Shown here: positions 1 through 8,917 of the stretch, in pieces
Layout: each line of letters starts with the position of its first letter
How positions within the stretch are numbered: position 1 is the stretch's first letter
Assembly (NCBI RefSeq): GCF_002101595.1
Contig: NZ_LQOM01000030.1
Location: forward strand, 84,016-148,015
DNA length: 64,000 nt
Origin: Mycobacterium celatum
GTDB taxonomy: Bacteria > Actinomycetota > Actinomycetes > Mycobacteriales > Mycobacteriaceae
Reading direction: 5' to 3'
Made by a program: the position numbers and the translations under genes
Notes under the pieces: model-generated
Database searches by the model: none
The model's input: only the letters and a program-made list of their open reading frames with translations
Told to the model about the DNA's origin: nothing

Positions 1-691
1 TCAGTTGCTGCAGTTGGTCGACGCTGGCCGAGAACTGCGCGCCCTTCTCGTCAACCGTGGTCAGCACGGCGTTGAGGTTGTTGATCACATCGCCGATCAC
101 TTGGTCGCGCGCGCCCAGCGTCGAACCGAAAGCGTTGGTGTTGGCCAGCAGGTCCGACAGCGCTCCGCCCTGGCCTTGCAGCAATTGGATGACGTAGCTG
201 CTGACCGTGTTGACCTTGTCGGCATCCAGACCCTTGAGCACCGGGCGCAGACCACCCAGCAGCGCGTCAAGGTCGAGTGCCGGCTGTGTGTGGTGCTGGT
301 CGATGGTCCCGCCCGGCTGCAGCTTGCGTAGTTCGCCAGGGCCGGAGGTGATCTCCAGAAACCGGTCGCCGACCAGGTTTTCGTAGCGGATCACTGCTCG
401 CGTCGACGAATACAGCGTGTAGCGCTTGTCCACCGTGAACGCCACGTCGACGCTGTTGTCCTTGTTGAGCTTGACGCCCCTGACGGCGCCGACCGGCACG
501 CCGGCGATGCGGACCTTCTGTCCGCCTTTCAACCGCGTCGCGTCGGAGAAGTTGGCGTGGTACAGGTTCGACGGGCCGAACCGGAACTCGCCGAATATCA
601 CCACCAGGCCGACGGCGACCAGCAGCATGGTCGCGGTGAAGATGCCGACCTTGATCATCATCGAGCGGTGCGACTCGTGAGGCGCCGTCAT
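1..691 (-). CDS. mce4B: MceB-family substrate-binding protein of the Mce4 importer, C-terminus cut by window edge
   Basis: About 230 codons are present, open at base 1. The product begins MTAPHESHRSMMIKVGIF, followed by one hydrophobic membrane segment (about residues 12-34) and then the Mce/MlaD domain with the typical sequence LKGGQKVRIAGVPVGAV and a later GDRFLEI. The ATG at 691-689 shares one base with the mce4A stop (TGATG), so the two are translationally coupled. Mce proteins form the extracytoplasmic hexameric tube that carries lipid from the outer envelope to a YrbE permease; Mce4 carries cholesterol. Identity as mce4 rather than another mce operon is inferred from the hsd4A-fdxD-fadE26 neighbourhood and the upstream KstR boxes. 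The start was chosen because it follows the coupled stop and precedes the membrane anchor. Confidence 0.9.
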   Translation of the reverse strand, partial: MTAPHESHRSMMIKVGIFTATMLLVAVGLVVIFGEFRFGPSNLYHANFSDATRLKGGQKVRIAGVPVGAVRGVKLNKDNSVDVAFTVDKRYTLYSSTRAVIRYENLVGDRFLEITSGPGELRKLQPGGTIDQHHTQPALDLDALLGGLRPVLKGLDADKVNTVSSYVIQLLQGQGGALSDLLANTNAFGSTLGARDQVIGDVINNLNAVLTTVDEKGAQFSASVDQLQQL

Positions 692-1893
692 CAGAAATCA
701 TCCCGTTCTGCGAAGGCGCCGTGGAACAGGAACTGCAGCGTCGACGGCGCGTCCACCTGCATTTCGGTGAACGGCTCGTACGGAATGTAGGCGTTGTCGG
801 TAACCAGGAACGGCGAGCGGAACCAGGAGCCGCCGGTCTGCTTGGTCGGGATGTCCGGCAGCCCACGGCAATTGGGGCCGCCGGAGGCGTTGACGATCGG
901 CAGGCTCTCCGGGTACGTGTACGACGGCGCTCCCAAGATGAAGCTCGACGAGGTGAACAGGCCCGCCTTGCGCACACCGAGCAGCGGCGCGAACTCCTCG
1001 ATGCCGCGCTCGATACCGGCGAACAGGCAACCGAATTCCGGCGAGTAATCGCCGGAGACCTTGAGCGGGGCGCGCAGCCGCTTGATCGCGTCGATGTAGT
1101 CCTGCTCGGCCGGTGCCAGCGTGTCGTAGGCGTTGTTGGCCAACCCGATCGTCGCCAGCAGGGTGTCGTTGAGGTCGCCCTGTCGCTCGACGACGGTCTT
1201 GGCGACGGTCGGCGTGTTGTTGAACACGGTGACCAGGTCGGGGGCGGCGTCGGCGTAGATGTTGGCCACCGTGGCGGTCCTGGCGAAGTCCTGCTGCAAC
1301 GTCGGCAGTTTCGGATTCAGTTGCCGCGTCAGGGTATTCAGGCCGGACAGCAGGTCGCCCAGGTCGTCGCCGTGACCGCGCAGACCTTCGGCGACGGCGC
1401 TCAGCGTCGCGTTCAGGTCGACCGGATCGATCTTGTGCAGCAGCTCGATCAGCGACTGGAACAGCGTGTTGACTTCCAGCGAGACCGCCGAGGCCTGTAT
1501 GTGCGCGCCCGGCCGCAACGATGTCTTCGAAGGAGACTGCGGCGGAATGAATTCCACCGACTTGGCGCCGAAGATTGTGTTGCTGGCGATGTGGACGGTG
1601 GCATTGGACGGGATGTAGCGCATCTCGCCGCTGTCGATGCCGAGTTCGAGCTGCGCCTGGTCTCCGGAGTACCTGACGTTCTTGACCTTGCCGATCTGGA
1701 TGCCCCGGTACTTCACCTTGTTGTCGCGGTCCATCACCAAACCGGCCCGCGGCGCAGTCACGGTGACGGTGCTGGTCGACGAAAACGCCGCGTTGTAGGA
1801 CAGATACGTCAACAGCACAAAGCCCAGCAACAGAGAGGCCAGCAGCGCCGCTGCCAGCCTGACATGAGTACGTCTTGCCCCTGTGCTTGCCAT
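691..1893 (-). CDS. mce4A: MceA-family protein of the Mce4 cholesterol importer
   Basis: 400 residues, the length I recall for M. tuberculosis Mce4A. One N-terminal membrane anchor (about residues 13-33, LLASLLLGFVLLTYLSYNAAF) is followed by the MlaD-type domain (VKYRGIQIGKVKNVRYSGD, then FGAKSVEFIPP) and a long helical region. The C-terminal part has Cys in GCLFAG and GPNCRGLP, usual for MceA proteins. The ATG has GGGAG just upstream and lies 8 bases after yrbE4B, in the same operon. It acts in the periplasm as one subunit of the lipid channel. The assignment to Mce4 rests on synteny; family membership is seen directly. Confidence 0.93.
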   Translation of the reverse strand: MASTGARRTHVRLAAALLASLLLGFVLLTYLSYNAAFSSTSTVTVTAPRAGLVMDRDNKVKYRGIQIGKVKNVRYSGDQAQLELGIDSGEMRYIPSNATVHIASNTIFGAKSVEFIPPQSPSKTSLRPGAHIQASAVSLEVNTLFQSLIELLHKIDPVDLNATLSAVAEGLRGHGDDLGDLLSGLNTLTRQLNPKLPTLQQDFARTATVANIYADAAPDLVTVFNNTPTVAKTVVERQGDLNDTLLATIGLANNAYDTLAPAEQDYIDAIKRLRAPLKVSGDYSPEFGCLFAGIERGIEEFAPLLGVRKAGLFTSSSFILGAPSYTYPESLPIVNASGGPNCRGLPDIPTKQTGGSWFRSPFLVTDNAYIPYEPFTEMQVDAPSTLQFLFHGAFAERDDF

Positions 1894-1901
1894 CGCTCCC
1901 T

Positions 1902-2744
1902 TTATCCGGAGAGGTTGAAATTACCGGACGCGCCGTATACGGCCAGCGAGATGAACAAAGTAATGACGACGACGACGATCAGCGACGTGCGCACCGCCTG
2001 GCCCACGGCGAGGCCGACGCCGACCGGTCCGCCAGAAGCGTTGTAGCCGTAATAGGTATGGACCAGCATCACCGCGATCGACATCACGATCGCCTGCAGG
2101 AACGACCACAGCAGATCGCTCGGGTTGAGGAACGTATTGAAGTAGTGGTCGTACAGGCCGGCCGACTGCCCGTTGATGAACACCGTCGTGAACCGGGCGG
2201 CGAAGAACGACGCCAGCACCGCCAGTGAGTACAGCGGGACGATCGCGATCAGCCCCGCGATCAACCGGGTCGACACCAGGTAGGACACCGAGTGCACGGC
2301 CATCGACTCGATGGCGTCGATCTCTTCGGCGACCCGCATAGCGCCCAATTGCGCAGTGGTGCCGGCGCCGATCGTCGCGGCCAGCGCGATGCCGGCCACG
2401 ACGGGGGCGACGATGCGGACGTTGAGGAACGCCGACAGGAACCCGGTCAGCGCCTCGATGCCTATGTTGCCCAACGATTCGTAGCCCTGCACAGCGATGA
2501 CGCCACCGGACGCCAATGTCAGAAACGCTGCGACACCGACCGTTCCGCCGATCAGTACGAGCGCGCCGGTTCCCAGCGTCATCTCGGCGATCAGCCGGAT
2601 GGTCTCTTTGCGATAGCGGCCGAACGCGTTCGGGATGTAGCGCATCGATTCGCCGTAGAACAGCGCCTGCTCGCCGAAAGTGTCGACCGGCCCGGCGAAC
2701 CGGGACATAAAGCGGCGGAATCGCAGAGTGGCGTCGTAACTCAT
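1902..2744 (-). CDS. yrbE4B: YrbE4B permease (MlaE family) of the Mce4 importer
   Basis: 280 residues with five or six hydrophobic segments and the MlaE core sequence GAMRVAEEIDAIESMAVHS, the EExDALxxM-like element that contacts the ATPase (MceG/MkL) in this family. The start ATG overlaps the yrbE4A stop by four bases (ATGA), so the two permease subunits are coupled. The pair forms the inner-membrane part of the Mce4 transporter that takes in cholesterol. The gene belongs to one transcript yrbE4A-yrbE4B-mce4A-mce4B running leftward from the KstR boxes near 3.6-3.7 kb. Confidence 0.94.
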   Translation of the reverse strand: MSYDATLRFRRFMSRFAGPVDTFGEQALFYGESMRYIPNAFGRYRKETIRLIAEMTLGTGALVLIGGTVGVAAFLTLASGGVIAVQGYESLGNIGIEALTGFLSAFLNVRIVAPVVAGIALAATIGAGTTAQLGAMRVAEEIDAIESMAVHSVSYLVSTRLIAGLIAIVPLYSLAVLASFFAARFTTVFINGQSAGLYDHYFNTFLNPSDLLWSFLQAIVMSIAVMLVHTYYGYNASGGPVGVGLAVGQAVRTSLIVVVVITLFISLAVYGASGNFNLSG

Positions 2745-3505
2745 CGGGCCAGCACTCGCACGCCGATGGCCGTCATGATCACGTTGATCACGAACAGGCA
2801 GATGAACGCGTACACCACGGTCTCGTTGACGGCGACGCCCACACCTTTGGGCCCGCCCTTCACCGTCAGGCCCCGGTAACAGCCGACCAGTCCGGCGACG
2901 ACCCCGAACAGCAACGCCTTCACCTCGGATAGCACCAGCTCACCGAGATGGGTCAGTACCGTCAGGCCGTTGACGAATGCGCCCGGGTTGACGCCCTGCA
3001 ACAGAACAGAGAAGACGTAGCCGCCGGCGATGCCGATCGCCGACACCAAGCCGTTGAGTAACAGCGCGACGAACGTCGACGCCAACACTCGCGGCACCAC
3101 CAGGCGATGGATCGGGTCGATGCCAAGCACCCGCATCGCGTCGATTTCCTCGCGGATGGTGCGGGCGCCCAGGTCGGCGCAGATCGCGGTGGCACCGGCA
3201 CCGGCGACCACCAGCACGGTGACGACGGGGCCGAGCTGGGTGATGGTCCCGAAGGCGGTGCCCGCCCCGGACAGGTCGGCGGCACCGAGTTCGCGCAGCA
3301 GGATGTTGAGGGTGAAGGCCACCAGCACGGTGAACGGTATGGCCACCAGCAGTGTCGGGATCAGCGAGACGCTGGCGATCATCCAGGTCTGGTCGAGGAA
3401 CTCGCGGAACTGGAATGGCCGCCGGAACATGGCGCGGAAAGTCTCCAGCGACATCTCGACGAACCCACCCACGGCCCGGGCCGGAACCGCAAGCTGTCCA
3501 ATCAA
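2741..3505 (-). CDS. yrbE4A: YrbE4A permease (MlaE family), first gene of the mce4 operon
   Basis: The chosen start is TTG at 3505-3503, giving LIGQLAVPARAVGGF and 254 residues, the length I recall for M. tuberculosis YrbE4A (which starts MIQQLAVPARAVGGF). A GAGAAGGG ribosome site lies just upstream. An upstream ATG at 3538 would add 11 residues with no family support. The protein has about six membrane segments and the MlaE signature ADLGARTIREEIDAMRVLGI. It pairs with YrbE4B to form the sterol permease. It heads the mce4 operon and two KstR boxes lie 122-225 bases upstream of this start, which fits cholesterol-induced expression. Confidence 0.9.
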   Translation of the reverse strand: MIGQLAVPARAVGGFVEMSLETFRAMFRRPFQFREFLDQTWMIASVSLIPTLLVAIPFTVLVAFTLNILLRELGAADLSGAGTAFGTITQLGPVVTVLVVAGAGATAICADLGARTIREEIDAMRVLGIDPIHRLVVPRVLASTFVALLLNGLVSAIGIAGGYVFSVLLQGVNPGAFVNGLTVLTHLGELVLSEVKALLFGVVAGLVGCYRGLTVKGGPKGVGVAVNETVVYAFICLFVINVIMTAIGVRVLAR

Positions 3506-3626
3506 CCTTGGGTCCCTTCTCGGGTGGGGCGTCTGCAACGTTGGCGAAGCCTATGCGTCCCCTACGCGCGCCGGTGTATCTCCCCTATCGTCGGACGCTG
3601 CTCCGCGTGAGCCGGATCATATTAAC

Positions 3627-3640
3627 TAGAACAAGTTCGC
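3627..3640. promoter_or_regulatory. KstR box (one mismatch) upstream of mce4 operon
   Basis: TAGAACAAGTTCGC fits TnnAACnnGTTnnA except for the last base. It lies 122 bases upstream of the yrbE4A start and is the closer of two boxes in this intergenic region. KstR is the TetR-family repressor of cholesterol genes, released by a sterol CoA thioester. Confidence 0.65.
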
Positions 3641-3715
3641 AGTGTCAAAGAACTGCAGAATTAGACAAAAGTTAGTAGTTTGTCGAGGTCAGACGCTATG
3701 TGACGCAAATCATCC

Positions 3716-3729
3716 TGTAACGTGTTCTA
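3716..3729. promoter_or_regulatory. KstR box, distal, between hsd4A 3' end and mce4 operon
   Basis: TGTAACGTGTTCTA matches TnnAACnnGTTnnA fully. It lies 39 bases beyond the hsd4A stop and 211 bases upstream of the yrbE4A start. It can only serve the mce4 operon among the annotated genes. The rest of the 262-base gap (3506-3767) is AT-richer than the genes and holds nothing else I recognise. Confidence 0.8.
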
Positions 3730-3767
3730 ATGGGCCAAGGCGGGATACAGATTGTCTCAACTGCCCG

Positions 3768-4679
3768 TCACGACTCCATCAGGCCGGTCGCCGCGAAGGT
3801 GCGCTCGGGGTCGCGCCTAGCAAAGTACTGCTGCAGCGTCGCACTCAGCTCGCCGGGCTCCCAAGCCGGCGCGTCCGTGGCAAACTGTTGCTCCACCGTC
3901 GGCGCCGCCACCAGCGTTACCCGCGGTCCGTACACGATGAACAGCTGACCGTTGACCGCTTCGGCCGCCGGCGAAGCGAGGAAGCGGACCAGGGTCACAA
4001 CATGCTCGGGCGAAAGCGGATCGATCTCGCCGGTCTCGGGCGCCTCGCCGAAGACATCGGCGGTCATCGCGGTGCGGGCCCGCGGGCAGATCGCGTTGGC
4101 GCAGACCCCGTAGCGACCCAGCGCCCGCGCGGCGGACAGGGTCAGCGCGGTGATGCCGGCCTTGGCGGCGCCGTAGTTCGCCTGGCCGACCGGACCTACC
4201 AGCCCAGCCTCCGACGAGGTGTTGACGAGCCGGCCGTAAACGCCGGCGGCTCCTGCTTCTTTGGCCTTTTGGCGCCAATAGGTGGCCGCGTTGCGGGTCA
4301 GCAGGAAGTGGCCACGCAGGTGCACGGCGATCACGGCGTCCCACTCCTCGTCGGACATGTTGAACAGCATCCGGTCGCGGGTGATTCCGGCGTTGTTGAT
4401 CACGATGCTCAGCCCGCCCAGCCCATCGGCGGTGCTGACCAGCTCGTCGGCGGTCGCGCGCTGGCTGATGTCGCCGGCCACCGCGACAGCTTTGGAGCCG
4501 GCCGTGGTGATCTCGTCGAGGACGTCGGAGGCGTCCAGCGCGCCGGCGATGTCGTTGACGACGACGGTGGCGCCGGCGCGGGCTAAGCCGATCGCCTCGG
4601 CGCGGCCCAGTCCTGCGGCCGCGCCGGTGACCACCGCGACCTTCCCGGACAGGTCGGTCGCGTTCGTGCTGCTAGTCAA
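3768..4679 (-). CDS. hsd4A: Hsd4A-type short-chain dehydrogenase, steroid/beta-hydroxyacyl-CoA dehydrogenase
   Basis: 303 residues. The Rossmann nucleotide site VVTGAAAGLGRAEA (about 16-29), the NNAG element and the catalytic pair YGAAKAG are all present, with Ser in NTSSEAG before them. The family oxidises the beta-hydroxyl of sterol side-chain acyl-CoAs and 17-hydroxysteroids with NAD. The only fitting start is TTG at 4679, with AGAGG about ten bases upstream; no ATG or GTG lies in a better position before the Rossmann motif. It follows fdxD by 49 bases in the same direction, so the two share the promoter and KstR box near 4.99 kb. The corresponding M. tuberculosis gene would be Rv3502c. 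The long C-terminal tail after residue 240 is usual for this subgroup. Confidence 0.82.
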   Translation of the reverse strand: MTSSTNATDLSGKVAVVTGAAAGLGRAEAIGLARAGATVVVNDIAGALDASDVLDEITTAGSKAVAVAGDISQRATADELVSTADGLGGLSIVINNAGITRDRMLFNMSDEEWDAVIAVHLRGHFLLTRNAATYWRQKAKEAGAAGVYGRLVNTSSEAGLVGPVGQANYGAAKAGITALTLSAARALGRYGVCANAICPRARTAMTADVFGEAPETGEIDPLSPEHVVTLVRFLASPAAEAVNGQLFIVYGPRVTLVAAPTVEQQFATDAPAWEPGELSATLQQYFARRDPERTFAATGLMES

Positions 4680-4728
4680 TTTACGAATACCTCTAGTCTG
4701 TCGTGGTCTGTCGGGCGGCGACCCGCTG

Positions 4729-4920
4729 CTAGTCTTCGCGCTTCAGGGCCGCACGCGGGCATTCGGCGATCGCCTGCTCGGCCAGCGCCTCCCGGTCGGC
4801 GGGAATCGGGTCCGTCTTCACCACGGCATAGTCCTCGTCATCGAGCTCGAAAATGTCCGGCGCGATTCCCATGCACACCGCATTGCCCTCACACCGATCG
4901 CGGTCCACTATCACTCGCAC
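4729..4920 (-). CDS. fdxD: Ferredoxin of the 3Fe-4S type
   Basis: 63 residues, MRVIVDRDRCEGNAVCMG at the start. The cluster ligands are Cys10, Cys16 and Cys54 (followed by Pro55). The residue at position 13, which would be the second Cys of a 4Fe-4S motif, is Asn, so a 3Fe-4S cluster is expected, as in mycobacterial P450-partner ferredoxins. It is the first gene of the fdxD-hsd4A transcript and faces fadE26 across a KstR box. A redox partner role for CYP125, CYP142 or another sterol oxygenase is inferred from context only. Confidence 0.88.
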   Translation of the reverse strand: MRVIVDRDRCEGNAVCMGIAPDIFELDDEDYAVVKTDPIPADREALAEQAIAECPRAALKRED

Positions 4921-4989
4921 GAGTTTCCTCCTTGCGTTTCCGGCTGCCGTGTCCCCACCATACGACGACGGCTCGCTGGACCCTCAGAC

Positions 4990-5003
4990 TAGAACGTGTT
5001 ACA
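4990..5003. promoter_or_regulatory. KstR box between divergent fdxD and fadE26
   Basis: TAGAACGTGTTACA fits TnnAACnnGTTnnA exactly. It lies 69 bases upstream of fdxD and 116 bases upstream of fadE26, so one box can control both transcripts. Confidence 0.88.
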
Positions 5004-5119
5004 ACCAGGTTTGGTGAACGGGTAGCCTAAAAGCCCGTCGAGCGTCGGGTTGTTGAGCGAAATCGATCCATTTGGACCCGATAACTCGACGCTCGGCAGA
5101 GACGACCGGAGGACGGCCA

Positions 5120-6301
5120 ATGCGGATCAGTTATACCCCGGAGCAGGAGGAACTGCGCCGCGAGCTGCGGTCGTATTTCGCCAAGCTGATCACCCCGGAA
5201 CGCCGCGAGGCGCTGAGCTCGACGTCGGGCGAATACGGCACCGGCAACGTCTATCGCGAGACCGTCGCGCAGATGGGCCGCGACGGGTGGCTCGCACTGG
5301 GCTGGCCCAAGGAATACGGCGGGCAGGCCCGCTCGGCGATGGACCAGCTGATCTTCACCGACGAGGCGGCCATCGCCGGGGCGCCGGTGCCGTTCCTGAC
5401 GATCAACAGCGTGGCTCCGACGATCATGGCGTTCGGCAGCGAGGAGCAGAAGAAGTTCTTCCTGCCCAAGATCGCCGCGGGCGAGCTGCACTTCTCCATC
5501 GGCTACTCCGAGCCCGGGGCCGGCACCGACCTGGCCAACCTGCGCACCACCGCGGTGCGGGACGGCGACGACTACATCGTCAACGGCCAGAAGATGTGGA
5601 CGTCCCTGATCCAGTACGCCGACTACGTATGGCTGGCCGCACGCACCAACACCGAAGCCAAAAAGCACCGCGGCATCTCGATGCTGATCGTGCCGACCAC
5701 CGCCGAGGGCTTCTCCTGGACGCCGGTACACACCATGGCGGGCGTCGACACCAGCGCCACCTACTACCAGGATGTTCGGGTTCCGGTGGCCAACCGAGTC
5801 GGCGAGGAGAACGGCGGCTGGAAGCTGGTCACCAATCAGCTCAACCACGAGCGCGTCGCGCTGGTGTCCGCACAGCCGATCATCGTGGCGCTCAACCAGG
5901 TTCGCGAGTGGGCGCAGAACACCAAAGATGCCGGCGGCGCCCGGCTGATCGACTCCGAATGGGTGCAACTCAACCTGGCCCGGGTGCATGCCAAGGTCGA
6001 GGTGCTCAAGCTGATCAACTGGGAGCTGGCGTCTGCTTCTGAGGCCGCCCCATCGCCCGCCGACGCGTCGGCGGCCAAGGTGTTCGGCACCGAGCTGGCC
6101 ACCGAGGCCTACCGGCTGCTGATGGAGGTGCTGGGCACCGGCGCGACCGTGCGTCAGGATTCGCCGGGCGCGCTGCTGCGCGGACGGGTCGAGCGGATGC
6201 ACCGCGCGTGTCTGATCCTGACCTTCGGCGGCGGCACCAACGAAGTGCAGCGCGACATCATCGGCATGGTGGCGCTCGGGCTGCCCCGAGCCAACCGGTA
6301 A
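5120..6301 (+). CDS. fadE26: Acyl-CoA dehydrogenase, catalytic subunit of the FadE26-FadE27 pair (ChsE4)
   Basis: 393 residues from the ATG at 5120, which has GGAGG upstream; an ATG 48 bases earlier would add residues absent in the family. Seen: the substrate/FAD loop GYSEPGAGTDLANLRTTAVR, and the catalytic base in LNHERVAL at Glu244, equal to Glu247 of the M. tuberculosis protein after its three-residue insertion. The C-terminal FGGGTNEVQRDIIG is also present. With FadE27 it forms an alpha2-beta2 FAD enzyme that dehydrogenates the CoA ester of the C26 (eight-carbon) sterol side chain at the start of beta-oxidation. It is the first gene of a tight fadE26-fadE27-fadD17 operon (9-base and 3-base gaps). 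Confidence 0.95.
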   Translation: MRISYTPEQEELRRELRSYFAKLITPERREALSSTSGEYGTGNVYRETVAQMGRDGWLALGWPKEYGGQARSAMDQLIFTDEAAIAGAPVPFLTINSVAPTIMAFGSEEQKKFFLPKIAAGELHFSIGYSEPGAGTDLANLRTTAVRDGDDYIVNGQKMWTSLIQYADYVWLAARTNTEAKKHRGISMLIVPTTAEGFSWTPVHTMAGVDTSATYYQDVRVPVANRVGEENGGWKLVTNQLNHERVALVSAQPIIVALNQVREWAQNTKDAGGARLIDSEWVQLNLARVHAKVEVLKLINWELASASEAAPSPADASAAKVFGTELATEAYRLLMEVLGTGATVRQDSPGALLRGRVERMHRACLILTFGGGTNEVQRDIIGMVALGLPRANR

Positions 6302-6310
6302 AGGACCCTC

Positions 6311-7402
6311 ATGGATTTCTCGACAACCGAAGCCGCAGTTGACCTCGGCGGTCTGGTGGACACGATCATCGATGCGGTGTGTACGCCGGAGCATCAGCGT
6401 GAACTGGACGGCTTGGAGCAACGGTTCGACCGCGAGTTGTGGCGAAAGCTCGTCGATGCCGACATCTTGAGCGCCGCGGCTCCCGAGTCCTTGGGCGGCG
6501 GCGGTTACGGCGTACTCGAGCAGACCGCGGTGCTGGTCGCGCTGGGCCGAGGGCTGGCCGCCGTGCCGTATCTGGAGTCGGTGGTGCTGGGCGCGGGAGC
6601 GCTGGCCCGGTTCGGCTCGGCCGAGCTGCAGCAGGAGTGGGGTGCGCCCGCGGTCAGCGGCGAGAAGATCCTCACCGTCGCGGTGGACGGCGAGATGGGC
6701 GACGGGCCCGTGCAGGCCGCACGCTCGGGTGACGGGTACCGGCTGACCGGCTCCCGCACCCAGGTCGGTTACGGCCCGGTGGCCGACGGCTTCCTCGTGC
6801 CCGCTGAAACCGATTCCGGCACCGCGGTTTTCCTGGTGTCTGCCGAGGAGGCCCCGATAACGCGGCTGGAGACCACGGGTCTGGGCAGCGTCGGGCATGT
6901 CCGGCTGGACGGAGTCGAGGTCGGTGATGCGCGGCGGATCGGCGGCGACGACGTGCTGAGCTGGATTTCGACACGTGCTTCGTTGGGCCGCAGCGCCTTT
7001 CAGCTCGGCGTGCTGGACCGCGGGCTGCAGTTGACCGCCGAATATGCCCGTACCCGTGAGCAATTCGACCGTCCCATCGGCAGCTTCCAGGCCGTGTCGC
7101 AGCGGTTGGCCGACGGTTACATCGACGTCAAGGGGCTGCGGCTCACCCTCACCGAGGCGGCGTGGCGGGTCTCCGAGGACTTGCCCGCAGGCAACGAGGT
7201 GGCCACCGCGGCGTTCTGGGCCGCCGAAGCCGGACATCGGTTGGCGCACACCATCGTTCACGTCCACGGCGGCGTCGGTATCGACATCGACCACCCGGTA
7301 CATCGCTATTTCCTGGCGGCCAAGCAGACCGAGTTCGCGTTGGGCGGCGCGACGGGGCAGCTGCTGCGCATCGGCCGCGAGCTCGCGGACACCCCAGCCT
7401 GA
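6311..7402 (+). CDS. fadE27: Acyl-CoA dehydrogenase, partner subunit of FadE26 (ChsE5)
   Basis: 363 residues. It has the acyl-CoA dehydrogenase fold with YARTREQFDRPIGSFQAVSQ and the HVHGGVGIDIDHPVHRY element, but the central region lacks a counterpart of the NHER catalytic Glu seen in FadE26. This is normal for the non-catalytic half of the heterotetrameric sterol dehydrogenases, in which one FAD sits at each interface. The gene starts 9 bases after the fadE26 stop and ends 3 bases before fadD17. Function follows from the pairing and from the known ChsE4-ChsE5 enzyme. Confidence 0.93.
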   Translation: MDFSTTEAAVDLGGLVDTIIDAVCTPEHQRELDGLEQRFDRELWRKLVDADILSAAAPESLGGGGYGVLEQTAVLVALGRGLAAVPYLESVVLGAGALARFGSAELQQEWGAPAVSGEKILTVAVDGEMGDGPVQAARSGDGYRLTGSRTQVGYGPVADGFLVPAETDSGTAVFLVSAEEAPITRLETTGLGSVGHVRLDGVEVGDARRIGGDDVLSWISTRASLGRSAFQLGVLDRGLQLTAEYARTREQFDRPIGSFQAVSQRLADGYIDVKGLRLTLTEAAWRVSEDLPAGNEVATAAFWAAEAGHRLAHTIVHVHGGVGIDIDHPVHRYFLAAKQTEFALGGATGQLLRIGRELADTPA

Positions 7403-7405
7403 GTC

Positions 7406-8917
7406 ATGGCGGATCTGCCCACCGTCGTCGACTTGCTGAAACCGCTAGTCGACGTCGACGATCGGGGCGTCTACTTCGAGGACTCGTTCACGAGTTGGCG
7501 TGATCACCTCCGGCACGGCGCCGCGGTAGCCGCCGCATTGCGCGCCCGGCTGGACCCTGGTAGGCCGCCGCATGTCGGAGTGCTGCTGGAGAACACCCCG
7601 TTCTTTTCGGCGGTGCTGGTCGCCGCCGGGCTGTCGGGCATCGTGCCGGTGGGGCTCAACCCGGTGCGCCGCGGCGCTGCGCTGACCCGCGATATCGACT
7701 ACGCGGATTGCCAGCTGGTGCTGGCGGATGCGAATTCGACTGCCGCCATTGGCGATATCCCGCACGTCAATGTCGATTCCGATGAGTGGGCCGGCGAGGT
7801 GGCCGCGCATGGCGATGCCAAGGTGTGCTTCCGGGATGCCGCGCCCGAAGACCTGTTCATGCTGATCTTCACCTCCGGCACCAGCGGTGACCCGAAGGCG
7901 GTCAAGTGCAGCCACGGCAAGGTCGGCATCGCGGGGGTGACGATGACCGAACGGTTCGGGCTCGGCCCCGCCGACCGCTGCTACGTGTCGATGCCGCTGT
8001 TCCACTCCAACGCCGTGCTGGTCGGCTGGTCGGTGGCGGCGGCGTGCCGCGGGTCAATGGTGTTGCGGCGCAAGTTCTCTGCGTCAGGATTCCTCCCCGA
8101 CATCCGGAAGTATGGCGTCACGTACGCCAATTACGTCGGCAAGCCGTTGTCGTATGTACTGGCCACTCCCGAACGACCCGACGACGCGGACAACCCGCTG
8201 AAGGTGGTGTACGGCAACGAGGGCGCCCCGGCCGACATCGAACGCTTTGCCCGCCGGTTTGGCTGTGTCGCGGTCGACGGGTTCGGCTCGACCGAGGGCG
8301 GGGTGGCGATCGCCCGCACCCCCGACACCCCCGCCGGCTCACTGGGCCCGCTGCCCGAAGGCATCGGGATCGTCGACGTCGACACCGGCAAGCCCTGCCC
8401 GCCCGGTGTCGTCGGCGAGCTGGTGAACATCGCCGGACCGGGCCGGTTCGAGGGCTACTACAACGACCCGGAGGCCGACGCGGCACGGATGGCCGACGGC
8501 GTCTACCACAGCGGCGACCTGGCCTATCGCGACGAGAACGGGTACGTGTATTTCGCTGGGCGGCTGGGTGATTGGCTACGGGTCGACGGGGAGAACCTGG
8601 GCACCGCGCCGATCGAGCGGGTGCTGGCACGCTACCCCGGGGTCAGCGAGGTGGCGGTGTATGGCGTGCCCGATCCGGCCGTCGGCGACCGGGTGATGGC
8701 CGCGCTGGTGATGACACCGGAAGCGGAGTTCGACGTCGACAAGTTCCGTGCCTTTCTGGCCGAACAACCCGATCTCGGGCCCAAGCAGTGGCCGTCGTAC
8801 GTGCGGGTCAGTAGCGCACTGCCCCGCACCGCGACGTTCAAAGTACTCAAACGCGAACTGTCGGCCGAGGGCGTCGACTGCCCCGACCCGGTGTGGACCC
8901 TGCGCGAGCAGACGTAA
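7406..8917 (+). CDS. fadD17: Steroid side-chain acyl-CoA synthetase FadD17
   Basis: 503 residues. The AMP-binding P-loop FTSGTSGDPKAVK (about 150-163), the VYGNEGAPA and GFGSTEGG elements, the YHSGDLAYRDENGY hinge motif and the C-terminal Lys in ATFKVLKRELS define the ANL superfamily. FadD17 activates shortened (C24) sterol side-chain acids, in contrast to FadD19 which prefers the C26 acid. The start is 3 bases after fadE27, so translation is probably coupled. The TAA stop lies inside the left arm of a long hairpin (8904-8963) shared with the convergent aldehyde dehydrogenase gene. Confidence 0.93.
   Translation: MADLPTVVDLLKPLVDVDDRGVYFEDSFTSWRDHLRHGAAVAAALRARLDPGRPPHVGVLLENTPFFSAVLVAAGLSGIVPVGLNPVRRGAALTRDIDYADCQLVLADANSTAAIGDIPHVNVDSDEWAGEVAAHGDAKVCFRDAAPEDLFMLIFTSGTSGDPKAVKCSHGKVGIAGVTMTERFGLGPADRCYVSMPLFHSNAVLVGWSVAAACRGSMVLRRKFSASGFLPDIRKYGVTYANYVGKPLSYVLATPERPDDADNPLKVVYGNEGAPADIERFARRFGCVAVDGFGSTEGGVAIARTPDTPAGSLGPLPEGIGIVDVDTGKPCPPGVVGELVNIAGPGRFEGYYNDPEADAARMADGVYHSGDLAYRDENGYVYFAGRLGDWLRVDGENLGTAPIERVLARYPGVSEVAVYGVPDPAVGDRVMAALVMTPEAEFDVDKFRAFLAEQPDLGPKQWPSYVRVSSALPRTATFKVLKRELSAEGVDCPDPVWTLREQT

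Noticed and set aside
3660..3690. A further KstR-like sequence (GACAAAAGTTAGTA)
   Set aside because: It lacks the AAC half-site and does not fit TnnAACnnGTTnnA.
5027..7303. A 758-codon open frame on the minus strand across fadE26 and fadE27
   Set aside because: It is antisense to two clear acyl-CoA dehydrogenases, has the Arg/His/Gly-rich composition of a GC-rich shadow frame and no recognisable domain.
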